Shown here piece by piece: positions 52,926 to 61,900 of a stretch of DNA of 64,000 nucleotides (its first letter is position 1; the number at the start of each line of letters is the position of its first letter). The DNA is from DASQGA01 sp963762085 (GTDB lineage Bacteria; Actinomycetota; Thermoleophilia; Gaiellales; Gaiellaceae), in the NCBI GenBank assembly GCA_963762085.1, contig CAVXJD010000006.1, positions 62,001-126,000 of the forward strand. Direction: 5' to 3'. The notes beneath the pieces are model-generated. The model was given only the letters and a program-made list of their open reading frames with translations, was not told the origin of the DNA and did no database searches. The position numbers and the translations under genes are program-made.

Positions 52926-54197
52926 CTACGTGCCCTCGTCCCAGGAAGCCAGGTACTTCTCCTGCTCCCCGGTGAGGGTGTCGATCTCGACGCCGAGCGT
53001 CTCCAGCTTCAAGCGGGCGATCTCGCGGTCGATCTCCTCGGGCACCACGTAGACCTTCGGCTCGAGCTCGTCTGCATGCTGGGCGACGTACTCGGCCGAG
53101 AGCGCCTGGTTCGCGAAGCTCATGTCCATGACGGCTGCCGGATGGCCCTCGGCGGCGGAGAGATTGACCAGGCGGCCGTCGGCGACGAGGTTGATCCTGC
53201 GTCCGTCGGGCAGGGTGAACTCTTCCACGTTCGCCCGCGCGGGCCGGCGCGATTCCGCCAGCTCCGCGATGCCGGGAATGTCGATCTCGACGTTGAAGTG
53301 CCCCGTGTTGGCGAGGACCGCACCGTCCTTCATCCGCTCGACGTGGCGTCGTGTGATCACGTTCTTGTCGCCGGTGGCCGTGCAGAAGATGTCGCCGATC
53401 TCGGCAGCCTTCTCCATCGCGAGCACCTCGTAGCCGTCCATGAGCGCTTCGAGCGCGCGCATCGGGTCGACCTCCGTGATGATCACGTGCGCGCCCATCC
53501 CGCGGGCTCGCATGGCGACGCCGCGGCCCACCCAGCCGTAGCCGGAGATGACGAACTTCCGCCCGGCCAGGAGGATGTTGGTGGCGCGAATGATCCCGTC
53601 GATCGTCGACTGCCCCGTGCCGTAGCGGTTGTCGAAGAGATGCTTGGTCTTCGCCTCGTTCACGGCCACGATCGGAAAGGCCAAGTCACCCTGGGCCTCG
53701 AGCGCCTTCAGCCGGATGACGCCGGTGGTGGTCTCCTCCGTGCCACCAATGATGTCGCCGAGCTGATCGCGTCGATCCTTGTGGAGGACGCCGATTACGT
53801 CGGCCCCGTCGTCCATGGTCATGTGTGGCCGGTGGTCGATCGCGGCCGTGATGTGCGAGTAGTACGTGTCGTCGTCCTCGCCCCTGATCGCGAAGACCGG
53901 AATGCTGTACTCGGAGACGAGGGCGGCCGCCACGTCGTCTTGCGTCGAAAGAGGGTTCGAAGCGCAGAGAACGACGTCCGCGCCCCCTGCCTTGAGCGTC
54001 CGAGCGAGGTTCGCCGTCTCCGTCGTGACGTGCAGGCAGGCCGAAACACGGATGCCGGCGAGCGGCTGTTCTGCTTCGAAGCGCTCGCGAATCGCCAACA
54101 GCACCGGCATGAGCCGGTCGGCCCATTCGATGCGCTGGATGCCGCCGGGGGCGAGCCCGAGATCCTTGACGTCGTGACTAGGTGCTGTCGTCGCCAT
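52926..54197 (-). CDS. ahcY: adenosylhomocysteinase
   Basis: 423 residues. N-terminal substrate-binding part ASHDVKDLGLAPGGIQRIEWADRLMPVL, then ACLHVTTETANLARTLKAGGADVVLCASNPLSTQDD; NAD-binding domain ISGYGWVGRGVAMRARGMGAHV; C-terminal EEFTLPDGRRINLVADGRLVNLSAAEGHPAAVMDMSFANQALSAEYVAQH. It hydrolyses S-adenosylhomocysteine to adenosine and homocysteine. metH lies 4.7 kb away, so both parts of the methyl cycle are close. A ~170-nt structured RNA lies directly upstream of its ATG. Confidence 0.97.
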   Translation of the reverse strand: MATTAPSHDVKDLGLAPGGIQRIEWADRLMPVLLAIRERFEAEQPLAGIRVSACLHVTTETANLARTLKAGGADVVLCASNPLSTQDDVAAALVSEYSIPVFAIRGEDDDTYYSHITAAIDHRPHMTMDDGADVIGVLHKDRRDQLGDIIGGTEETTTGVIRLKALEAQGDLAFPIVAVNEAKTKHLFDNRYGTGQSTIDGIIRATNILLAGRKFVISGYGWVGRGVAMRARGMGAHVIITEVDPMRALEALMDGYEVLAMEKAAEIGDIFCTATGDKNVITRRHVERMKDGAVLANTGHFNVEIDIPGIAELAESRRPARANVEEFTLPDGRRINLVADGRLVNLSAAEGHPAAVMDMSFANQALSAEYVAQHADELEPKVYVVPEEIDREIARLKLETLGVEIDTLTGEQEKYLASWDEGT

Positions 54198-54210
54198 GCC
54201 GGGAGCCAGT

Positions 54211-54380
54211 CTAGATGGTTGATCGACAATTGACGCACCCCTCGGATGGCGGCCCAGACACGGCGCCAGGCCGCACCCTCGCCCTTGTCAAGGCTTCGAG
54301 CCTTGCCTGCGGGCGATGGCACACCCTGGCTTGGTCTGACCCGTCCCCGCGGGCACGCCAATTACCGACCAACCATCTAA
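54211..54380 (-). ncRNA. candidate 6S-like or leader RNA upstream of ahcY
   Basis: On the minus strand the first ~30 bases (54380-54351) pair with the last ~30 (54240-54211). In the transcript, every non-identical position is a G-U pair, whereas the plus strand would have A-C mismatches. Inside follow an open internal loop (12 and 14 bases), then stems CAGAC/GTCTG (54338-54334 with 54259-54255), GCCAGG/CCTGGC, CGCCC/GGGCG and an apical CAAGGCT-CGA-AGCCTTG hairpin (54305-54289). A long closing stem, central bubble and bulged terminal stem are the 6S RNA architecture. A SAM- or SAH-responsive leader of ahcY is the alternative. Confidence 0.5.
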
Positions 54381-54383
54381 GGA

Positions 54384-54821
54384 CTACGCGTGGCCGGCGC
54401 GGCCGTATCGATCCTCGAGGCGGACGACGTCGTCGAGCTCCGACGTCGAGACCTCGAGGACGGTCGAGTCCTCGAGGGCGCGCCAGCGGTGGACGACTCC
54501 CGGCTCGATGCGGAAAGCGTGTCCCGGCGAGACGACCTCGACATCCAGGCTGCCGCCCGGGTCGCCGATCTCGAGCTCGATCCTGCCTTCGTGCAGGTAC
54601 ACGACCTCGTCCTTCTGACGGTGGAACTGGAGGCTCAGCTGCTCGCCCTTCCGGATGAAGAGGACCTTCCCGCTGTAGCGCGGCGTCGCCGCGAAGATGA
54701 TCTCGTAGCCCCAGGGCTTCTCGACCCGTTCGACCTGCTGCGAGAACCGGTCTAGGTCAAAGAGGTTCGGGGAAAGCTCTCCCACGGGTGCGTTCCTACT
54801 GCGCCGGAAGAACCGAGTCAA
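54384..54821 (-). CDS. cupin, mannose-6-phosphate isomerase type II-like
   Basis: About 145 residues from a TTG at 54821 overlapping the upstream stop (TTGA); a GTG at 54785 is the alternative. The cupin barrel has RVEKPWGYEIIFAATPRYSGKVLFIRKGEQLSLQFHRQKDEVVYLHEG (motif 1 with the metal histidines) and EPGVVHRWRALEDSTVLEVST (motif 2). These match the stand-alone mannose-6-phosphate isomerase/cupin that usually accompanies mannose-1-phosphate guanylyltransferases. It is coupled to the nucleotidyltransferase gene upstream. Confidence 0.85.
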   Translation of the reverse strand: MTRFFRRSRNAPVGELSPNLFDLDRFSQQVERVEKPWGYEIIFAATPRYSGKVLFIRKGEQLSLQFHRQKDEVVYLHEGRIELEIGDPGGSLDVEVVSPGHAFRIEPGVVHRWRALEDSTVLEVSTSELDDVVRLEDRYGRAGHA

Positions 54822-55537
54822 GCCCTGGTCCCCTGCTCTGTCTGCGGGCGAAGCCACTCGGGGTGCTCGCTGACGTAGTCCTCGGCAAGCCGGAGGTCCT
54901 TTGGGGTGTTCACGGTGATCCACAAACCCTCATGGCGAAAGGCGTGGAGCTTGCCTTCGCCGGCCAGCTCGGGGAACGTCGTCGTCTCGTGATCGCCGCG
55001 CTCGGGAAGCCGTGCGAGTGCTTCCGGTCCGAGGACGTACACCCCGCAGCTGACCCAGTCGTCCAGAGGAGGCGCTTCGCGAAAACCCCTCACGACGTCG
55101 TCCTCGGACAGGTCGACGACGCCGAACGGCGAGCGGACTCGGGTGACTGTGATCGTGGCTGCGCCGCCCCGCTCAGCATGCCTACTGGAGAGCCCCGGGA
55201 AGTCCACGTCGAGTAGCTCGTCTCCGTTCAGCGCCAAGCACGGGCCGGGCTCGGCGAGCGCCTGCGCAGCAAGCCGTAGGCCGCCGCCCCGGCCCAGAGG
55301 CTCAGGCTCTTCGACTAGCACGATTTCCGGCCCGACCTCGGCCAGCTCCCGCTCGAAGCTCGGCCCCTGACCCTCCGCGCAGCTGACCACGACGCGGCGA
55401 ACGCCCGCTGCCGCCAGGAGGGCAACCTGGTAGACCGCGATCGGCCGGCCTGCAACCGGCACGAGCGCCTTCGGCCGGCCGTCGGCAGCCTCACCCAGCC
55501 GCTCGGCTTTTCCTCCTGCAAGGAGGATCGCCTCCAC
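54818..55537 (-). CDS. nucleotidyltransferase-family protein (sugar-nucleotide synthesis)
   Basis: 239 residues. EAILLAGGKAERLGEAADGRPKALVPVAGRPIAVYQVALLAAAGVRRVVV is the G-G-x-(x)-R-L and P-K-A/L region of the family; ALNGDELLDVDF contains the metal Asp, and VRSPFGVVDLSEDDVVRGFREAP and EGLWITVNTPKDLRLAEDYV the end region. It makes NDP-sugars, as does the larger enzyme at 51.9 kb. Its start is only 2 bases from the UDP-glucose dehydrogenase stop, so ugd, this gene and the cupin gene form one operon. Confidence 0.88.
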   Translation of the reverse strand: MEAILLAGGKAERLGEAADGRPKALVPVAGRPIAVYQVALLAAAGVRRVVVSCAEGQGPSFERELAEVGPEIVLVEEPEPLGRGGGLRLAAQALAEPGPCLALNGDELLDVDFPGLSSRHAERGGAATITVTRVRSPFGVVDLSEDDVVRGFREAPPLDDWVSCGVYVLGPEALARLPERGDHETTTFPELAGEGKLHAFRHEGLWITVNTPKDLRLAEDYVSEHPEWLRPQTEQGTRA

Positions 55538-55539
55538 GA

Positions 55540-56883
55540 CTAGGCCTTGAGCTCTCGGCTCGGTTCCTCGGTCTCGGGTAGGCCCGAAAGGAGCGAGGAG
55601 GCCCGGCCGATCGCCTCGTACGTGAAGCCGGTCGCTCGCACGCTCGCGGGATCGAGCAGGTTCCGGCCGTCGACGATCAGCGGCGTCCGCATCGAGTCAC
55701 GGACGGCCGCGGTCGGCAGGTCCCGGAGCTCGGGCCACTCGGTGACGATGACCGCTGCGTCCGCTTCCCGGACCGCGTCCGGCAGGGAGTCGGTCAGCTC
55801 GACCCCTGTCAGCAGGCTGCGGGCTTCGTCGACGGCGACCGGGTCCCACGCGCGGACGGTGGCGCCCTCCGCCAGGAGCCGGGAGGCGAGGACGATGCTC
55901 GGGGCGTCGCGCATGTCGTTCGTATGCGGCTTGAAAGCGAGGCCGAGGAGCGCGATCGTCTTACCCTGGAGGGTTCCAAGGTGCTTCTCCAGCTTCTGCA
56001 CGACGCGCCGTTTCTGGAGCTCGTTCACCTCGATGACCGCGGAGAGGAGCTGGAAGTGGTAGCCGGAGTTTGCGGCCAGCTGCTTCAGAGCGAGCGAGTC
56101 CTTGGGGAAGCAGCTGCCGCCGTAGCCGATGCCGGCGCGCAGGAAGTGCGGCCCGAGCCGGTGATCGAGCCCGATTCCCTCGGCGACCTTGACGACGTCG
56201 GCGCCCGTTGCCTCGCACACGTTCGCAATCTCGTTGATGAAGCTGATGCGCGTCATCAGAAAGGCGTTCGAGGCAAGCTTGATCATCTCCGCGGAGGCGA
56301 CGTCGGCATGGACGACCGGGGCCTCCAAGGGCCCGTACAAAGCAGCCACCGCTTCGCCGTCATCGTTCGCGAACGCGCCGACCACGACGCGGTCCGGATG
56401 CGAGAAATCGTGCACGGCCGTTCCCTCCGCGAGGAACTCGGGGTTCGAGACGTAGCCGACGTGGGCGAGGCCCCGTGCGTCGAGCGCGCTCCGGACCTTC
56501 TCACCCGTGCCAACCGGAACGGTGCTCTTCATGACGAGGACGACCCGGTGGTCGACCTCGGGGATCTCGTCGAGCACCGTGTAGACCGCGGAAAGGTCCG
56601 CGTCGCCCGAGTGCGTGGACGGCGTGCCGACGCAGACGAACACGATCCGGGCGGCCCGGAAGACGTCGCCGATCTCGAGCGTGAAGCTCAGACGCTCCCG
56701 GTTTCGCACCAGCAGTTCCTCGAGCCCCGGCTCGTAGATCGGCACATGCCCGGCCGAGAGCGCTTCGATCCGCGCCGAATCGACGTCGCGAACGACGACG
56801 TCGTGGCCGAGCTCGGCGAAGCACGCCGCCGTGACGGTGCCCACCCAGCCGGCACCGAGGATCCCGATCGCCTCTCGCTCCAT
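55540..56883 (-). CDS. UDP-glucose 6-dehydrogenase
   Basis: 447 residues. The NAD-binding ILGAGWVGTVTAACFAELGHDV, VFVCVGTPSTHSGDADLS, KSTVPVGTGEKV and the catalytic cysteine in GIGYGGSCFPKDSLAL are all present, as is the C-terminal UDP-binding domain starting AFKPHTNDMRDAPSIVLASRLLAEGATV. It oxidises UDP-glucose (or a related NDP-sugar) to the uronate for envelope polysaccharides. An element CTAGATGATTGATC 11 bases before its start recurs before ahcY. Confidence 0.93.
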   Translation of the reverse strand: MEREAIGILGAGWVGTVTAACFAELGHDVVVRDVDSARIEALSAGHVPIYEPGLEELLVRNRERLSFTLEIGDVFRAARIVFVCVGTPSTHSGDADLSAVYTVLDEIPEVDHRVVLVMKSTVPVGTGEKVRSALDARGLAHVGYVSNPEFLAEGTAVHDFSHPDRVVVGAFANDDGEAVAALYGPLEAPVVHADVASAEMIKLASNAFLMTRISFINEIANVCEATGADVVKVAEGIGLDHRLGPHFLRAGIGYGGSCFPKDSLALKQLAANSGYHFQLLSAVIEVNELQKRRVVQKLEKHLGTLQGKTIALLGLAFKPHTNDMRDAPSIVLASRLLAEGATVRAWDPVAVDEARSLLTGVELTDSLPDAVREADAAVIVTEWPELRDLPTAAVRDSMRTPLIVDGRNLLDPASVRATGFTYEAIGRASSLLSGLPETEEPSRELKA

Positions 56884-56912
56884 CTGCGGAAAGGCTAGAT
56901 GATTGATCCCCG

Positions 56913-58829
56913 CTAGCCGGGAACCGGCTTCAGGCCCTTGGCGATCGCAAGCATCGTCTCGTTCGACAAGCCGTCGAGCAGTGTGTTCACGACCCAGTAG
57001 GCGGCGCCGTTCTCCTCGAAAGCAACCACATGCAGGCGCGGGCCGCTGAAGAACAGGCGGTAGTTGCGGCCGGCGAGCCGCCGCCTCACGCTCGGCTCGT
57101 CGAGCATGGGCGCGTCGGTCCAGGACGTCTGCTGGATTCCCCAGTACTCGTTCAGGCCGGCGGAGCGGTAGGTCAGGCGGACGGCAGTGTGGTCGTTGAG
57201 CTCGTAGCGCCAGATCGGCTCGTCGCTCGCAAGGGACGAACCCTGCTCCTTCACGGTCGGGACCAGGAGCGGGAAGTCGGACTTGCCCTGGGCCCGCCGG
57301 ACGAGCGGGCGCGCCTCCGTTTCCGGCTCTACGACCGGTGGCTTGTATTTCGGCGTCGTGTCCCGCGGCGCCGGCGCAATCGTGCCGTGGAACGTCTGGC
57401 CGACGGTGACGAGCAGCATCTCGGGAGTCGTCGAGTCGGGCGCCGCCTCCTCCGTCTTTCCGTCGAAGAGCTTCGCGACGGCCTCGGCTGCGAGCTTCGC
57501 GTCCGGGTTCGCCGGGTCGTAGGTGATCGTCGTCTCGAAGTAGTCGAAGCGATCCGCATTCCCGCCGACGGTAACGCCGTATCCCCGCCTCCCGAGCAGG
57601 TAGGCAGCGTCGTCGGCGGAGCCGGCGGTGCCGTTGCCGTTCAGGACGCGGATCGAGACGTCCGCCGGTGGCGGGCCGACCGGCTTTTCCTTCTTGGCCT
57701 TCTGCTTCGTCGCGACCTGCGTCGCCTTGACGGCGGCGTCGGTGTCCGGCTTCATGAAGTCGTCCACGGCGGTCTGAACGGCCTCGTCGGAGGCCTGGAG
57801 CTCGAATGTGCCCGGAATGTCACTGAGTCCCTGGAGCCGCGCCTGCTGGAAGCTCCCGGTCGGGAGCTCGTAGGCGAGCTTCGCGTAGCCGAGGAGCGTC
57901 TGCTTGTCGAGCGCCTTGCCGCCGCCGACTCCGACCTCGACGTTCTCGGTGATCGAGCTGACGATGGACGGGATCTTGGTGATGTTCGAGAAGCTCGAGA
58001 CCTGCTGCTTCATGGCCTTCACGAACTCCTGCTGGCGAGCATTTCGGTACAGGTCCGAGTCCGTGTGCCGGTAGCGCACGAAGTCGAGCGCCGTCGGCCC
58101 GTAGAGCTTCTGGTAGCCGGGGTGCAGATTGATCTTGGCGTACCGCTCCAGCCCGTAGAGGCCCGCGTTGTTGTTGAAGTAGCGCTGGTCGACGTCGATA
58201 TAGACCCCGCCGAGCTGATTCACGATCTGCTGGAAGCCCCTGAAGTTGACGGTGATCAGGTAGTTGATCTTGATTCCCGTCAGCGCCTTCACCGTCTCGA
58301 GGCTGCCGCGCTGGCCACACGCGCTGAAGGCCTCGTTGATGCGCGCGCTGTAGGTCGTCTGGCCCCGGCAGTGAATCTCGACGTTGAGATCGCGCGGGAA
58401 GGACAGCATCGAGACCGTCTTTCCCTGCGGATCCAGCCTGATCAGCATGATCGTGTCCGAGCGGGACTTCACACCTTTCCCTTCGCCGTAGCGCTTGTCA
58501 TAGCCGACCACCATGGCCACGGCAGGCTGGCCGGGGAGCGGCACGTCGAGGACCTTCTGGGCCTCGATCGCCTCGGGTGTGTGTGCGCGGACAGCGGAGA
58601 CGCTTTCGTTGATCCAGAGCCAGAAGCCGCCCACGAGCGCACCCGCCAGCATCAGGAGGACGACGACCAGCCAAAGAAACGCCTTGCCGATCCGGCGCGG
58701 CCAGCTACGCCGGGGCGGGCCGCCATATCGTGCGATCGGCGTCAAAGGGCTGAGCGGAGGAACGGTCGCATGGCCGTTCGAGCCGTTCGTGCTCCCTCGG
58801 CCTGTGCCTCTCTTCAGCGTCGTCTTCAT
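56913..58829 (-). CDS. LytR-CpsA-Psr-family cell-wall glycopolymer ligase
   Basis: 638 residues from the ATG at 58829. A basic cytoplasmic head is followed by one membrane segment (WLVVVLLMLAGALVGGFWLWI) and the LCP domain (VGYDKRYGEGKGVKSRSDTIMLIRLDPQGKTVSMLSFPRDLNVEI, YFNNNAGLYGL, LDFVRYRHTDSDLYRNARQQEF), containing the conserved Arg/Asp residues. A LytR_C domain (DVSIRVLNGNGTAGSADDAAYLLGRRGY) and a further ~170-residue extracellular part follow. LCP enzymes attach teichoic-acid-like or arabinogalactan-type polymers to peptidoglycan. The longer frame to 58985 is less likely. Confidence 0.92.
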   Translation of the reverse strand: MKTTLKRGTGRGSTNGSNGHATVPPLSPLTPIARYGGPPRRSWPRRIGKAFLWLVVVLLMLAGALVGGFWLWINESVSAVRAHTPEAIEAQKVLDVPLPGQPAVAMVVGYDKRYGEGKGVKSRSDTIMLIRLDPQGKTVSMLSFPRDLNVEIHCRGQTTYSARINEAFSACGQRGSLETVKALTGIKINYLITVNFRGFQQIVNQLGGVYIDVDQRYFNNNAGLYGLERYAKINLHPGYQKLYGPTALDFVRYRHTDSDLYRNARQQEFVKAMKQQVSSFSNITKIPSIVSSITENVEVGVGGGKALDKQTLLGYAKLAYELPTGSFQQARLQGLSDIPGTFELQASDEAVQTAVDDFMKPDTDAAVKATQVATKQKAKKEKPVGPPPADVSIRVLNGNGTAGSADDAAYLLGRRGYGVTVGGNADRFDYFETTITYDPANPDAKLAAEAVAKLFDGKTEEAAPDSTTPEMLLVTVGQTFHGTIAPAPRDTTPKYKPPVVEPETEARPLVRRAQGKSDFPLLVPTVKEQGSSLASDEPIWRYELNDHTAVRLTYRSAGLNEYWGIQQTSWTDAPMLDEPSVRRRLAGRNYRLFFSGPRLHVVAFEENGAAYWVVNTLLDGLSNETMLAIAKGLKPVPG

Positions 58830-58902
58830 ACGAAGAGTCGCCGGAAGGCGACCCGGCGAGGATACCGAAGGAGGCGGCCGGAGATCGCCGTTAGGCGCCC
58901 GG

Positions 58903-61900
58903 TTATGCGACGGGTGGCTCGTAGGCCAGATTCGGGCCGAGCCAGCGCTCCACCTCTGCGACCGAGGCGCCCTTCCGGCCGGCATAGTCGGCCACCTGAT
59001 CGGGTGCCACGCGCCCGAGCGAGAAATAGCGGGCGGCCGGGTGCGCGAGGTAAATGCCGCTGACGCTGGCGGCCGGGAGCATCGCGTTCGTCTCAGTGAG
59101 CTCGATCCCGATTGCGCGTGCTCCGAGCAGGTCGAAGAGCTTCGGCTTCTCGGTGTGGTCCGGGCACGCGGGATAGCCGAAAGCCGGGCGAATGCCCCGG
59201 AAGCGCTCCGCGATCAGATCCTCCTTCGGCAGCGCCTCACCCGCCTCGTACCACTCGCGGCGGGCGCGCTCGTGCAGGTATTCCGCGAACGCCTCGGCCA
59301 GCCGGTCCGCGAGCGCCTTCACGATGATCGCGCTGTAGTCGTCCTGCTCACCCTCGAACCGCGCCGCCAGCTCGTCCGCCCCGATCCCGGCCGTGACGGC
59401 GAAGGCGCCGATGTGGTCCGGGAGGCTTGTGTCCGCAGGCGCAACAAAATCAGCCAGTGAGCGGTTCGGGCGCTCGTCGCCGTAGTCGGACTGCTGGCGC
59501 AGCATGCAGAAGCGAGTGCCGTCCTCGAGCACGATGTCGTCACCCTCGGCCGCGGCGCGCCAGTACCCGTAGACGCCACGCGCGGACAGGAGTTCTTCCG
59601 CCACGATCTCGTCGAGCAGGTGATTCGCGTCCGCGAAGAGGCTGCGCGCGGCCTCCCCCTTCTCCGGGTCGTCGAGGATCTGGGGGTACTTGCCCTTGAG
59701 CTCCCAGGCGTAGAAGAAGAACTGCCAGTCGATGTACTCGCGGAGCACGGCGAGCGGCGGCTCGACCAGGCGCGTGCCCGTGAAAGGCGGCTCGGCGAGG
59801 TCTTCCTGGCGCCATTCGATCTTGGTCCGATTGGCGCGGGCGGCGTCGTAAGGCAGGAGAGGCTTTCGGTCCCGGTCCGCATGGAGACCGCGCAGGCGCT
59901 CCTGTGCCTCGCGATTGCCCGTATCGAGGGTTGCCCGCCGGTCTTCGTCGAGCAGGTCCGCCACGACCCCGACAACACGCGAGGCGTCCAGGACGTGCAG
60001 GGTCGGCTGGCCGTACGCGGGAGCGATCTTGACGGCGGTGTGCTGGCGGGAGGTCGTCGCTCCTCCGATCAGGAGCGGCAGGTCGAGACCGCGCCGTTCC
60101 ATCTCCTTCGCGACGTTGACCATCTCGTCCAGCGAAGGCGTGATCAACCCCGAGAGCCCGACCAGGTCGCACCCCTCCTCGACCGCGGTGTCCAGGATCC
60201 GGTCGGCCTGCACCATCACGCCGAGGTCGATCACCTCGTAGTTGTTGCAGCCGAGGACGACCCCGACGATGTTCTTCCCGATGTCGTGGACGTCGCCCTT
60301 CACGGTCGCGAGGACGACCTTGCCCTGCGCCCGGCCGTTGCTCCCCGTGGCGAGCTTCTCGGCCTCCATGTACGGCTCGAGGTAGGCGACGGCGCGCTTC
60401 ATCGCCCGCGCGCTCTTCACCACCTGCGGCAGGAACATCTTCCCGGAGCCGAAGAGGTCGCCGACGATCTTCATCCCGTCCATCAGCGGCCCCTCGATCA
60501 CGTCCAGCGGCCGGGCGGCACTCGCCCGCGCCTCCTCGGTGTCCTCCTCGATGAAGTCGACGATCCCGTGCACGAGCGCGTGCGAAAGGCGCTTCTCGAC
60601 CGGTGCCTCGCGCCAGCTGAGGTCGAGCTCCCGCTTGGTGCCCTCGCCCCGGACGGACGCCGCCAGGGCGACCATCCGGTCGGTTGCGTCAGGCCGCCGG
60701 TTGAAGATGATGTCCTCGACGTGCTCGAGGAGCTCGGGCGGAATGTCCTCGTAGACCACGAGCTGGCCTGCGTTCACGATCCCCATGTCGAGCCCAGCAC
60801 GGATCGCGTAGTAGAGGAAGGCCGAATGGATCGCCTCCCGGACGACGTCGTTGCCGCGAAAGGCGAACGAGAGATTCGAGATGCCACCGGAGATCTTGAC
60901 TCCGGGGCAGCGCTCCTTGATCAGCGGGATCGAGTCGATGAACGCCTTCGCGAAGTCGTTGTGCTCCTCCATTCCGGTCGCGACCGCGAGAATGTTCGGG
61001 TCGAAGATGATGTCCTCGGGCTGGTAGCCCGCCTGGCCGAGGAGGAGGTCGTAGGCCCGGCCGCAGATCTCGACCTTCCGCCCGACCGTGTCGGCCTGCC
61101 CCTGCTCGTCGAAGGCCATGACGACGACGGCCGCGCCGAAGCTCTGCACCTCACGTGCCCTGGCGAGGAATTCCTCCTCCCCCTCCTTGAGGCTGATCGA
61201 GTTGACGACGCCCTTCCCCTGCACGCACTTGAGGCCCGCCTCGATCACCGACCAGCGTGAGCTGTCGACCATGATCGGGATGCGGGCCACCTCGGGCTCG
61301 GTCGCGATGAGGTTCAGGAAGGTCGTCATCGCCTGCTCCGACTCGAGGAGGTCTGCGTCCATGTTGACGTCGAGGATGTTCGCCCCGCCTCGCACCTGCT
61401 CGAGCGCGACGTCGACCGCGCCCTGGAAGTCGCCGGCCTCGATCAGCTTCCGGAAGCGGGCCGACCCGGTCACGTTCGTGCGCTCCCCGATCATCACGAA
61501 GTTCGTGTCGCCCGTGAACGTGAAGGGCTCGAGCCCGCTCAAGCGAGTGACGCGACGCGGTCCCGGGAGGTCTCGCGGAGTCAGGCCCTCGACGGCGGCC
61601 GCGATCGCGCGAACGTGATCCGGTGTCGTCCCGCAGCAACCGCCGACGATGTTGACCAGCCCAGCCTCGGCGAACTCACGCAGGAACCCGCTCGTGTCGT
61701 GCGGCTGCTCGTCGTAGCCGCCGAAGGGGTTCGGAAGCCCGGCGTTCGGGTGGCAGCTGACGTAGGTGGGCGCGAGCCTGGCGAGATCCGCGACATACGG
61801 GCGCATCTCCTTCGCCCCGAGCGCGCAGTTGACCCCCACGACGAGAGGATTCGCATGCTCGACCGAGGTCCAGAAGGCCTCGATCGTCTGGCCCGAAAGG

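Noticed and set aside
57030..59063. 677-codon plus-strand open frame
   Set aside because: Antisense to the LCP gene; Arg/Asp/Leu-rich shadow.
59620..61260. 546-codon open frame on the plus strand
   Set aside because: It is antisense to metH and rich in Asp/Arg/Val/Leu, the usual shadow of a GC-rich gene read in reverse.
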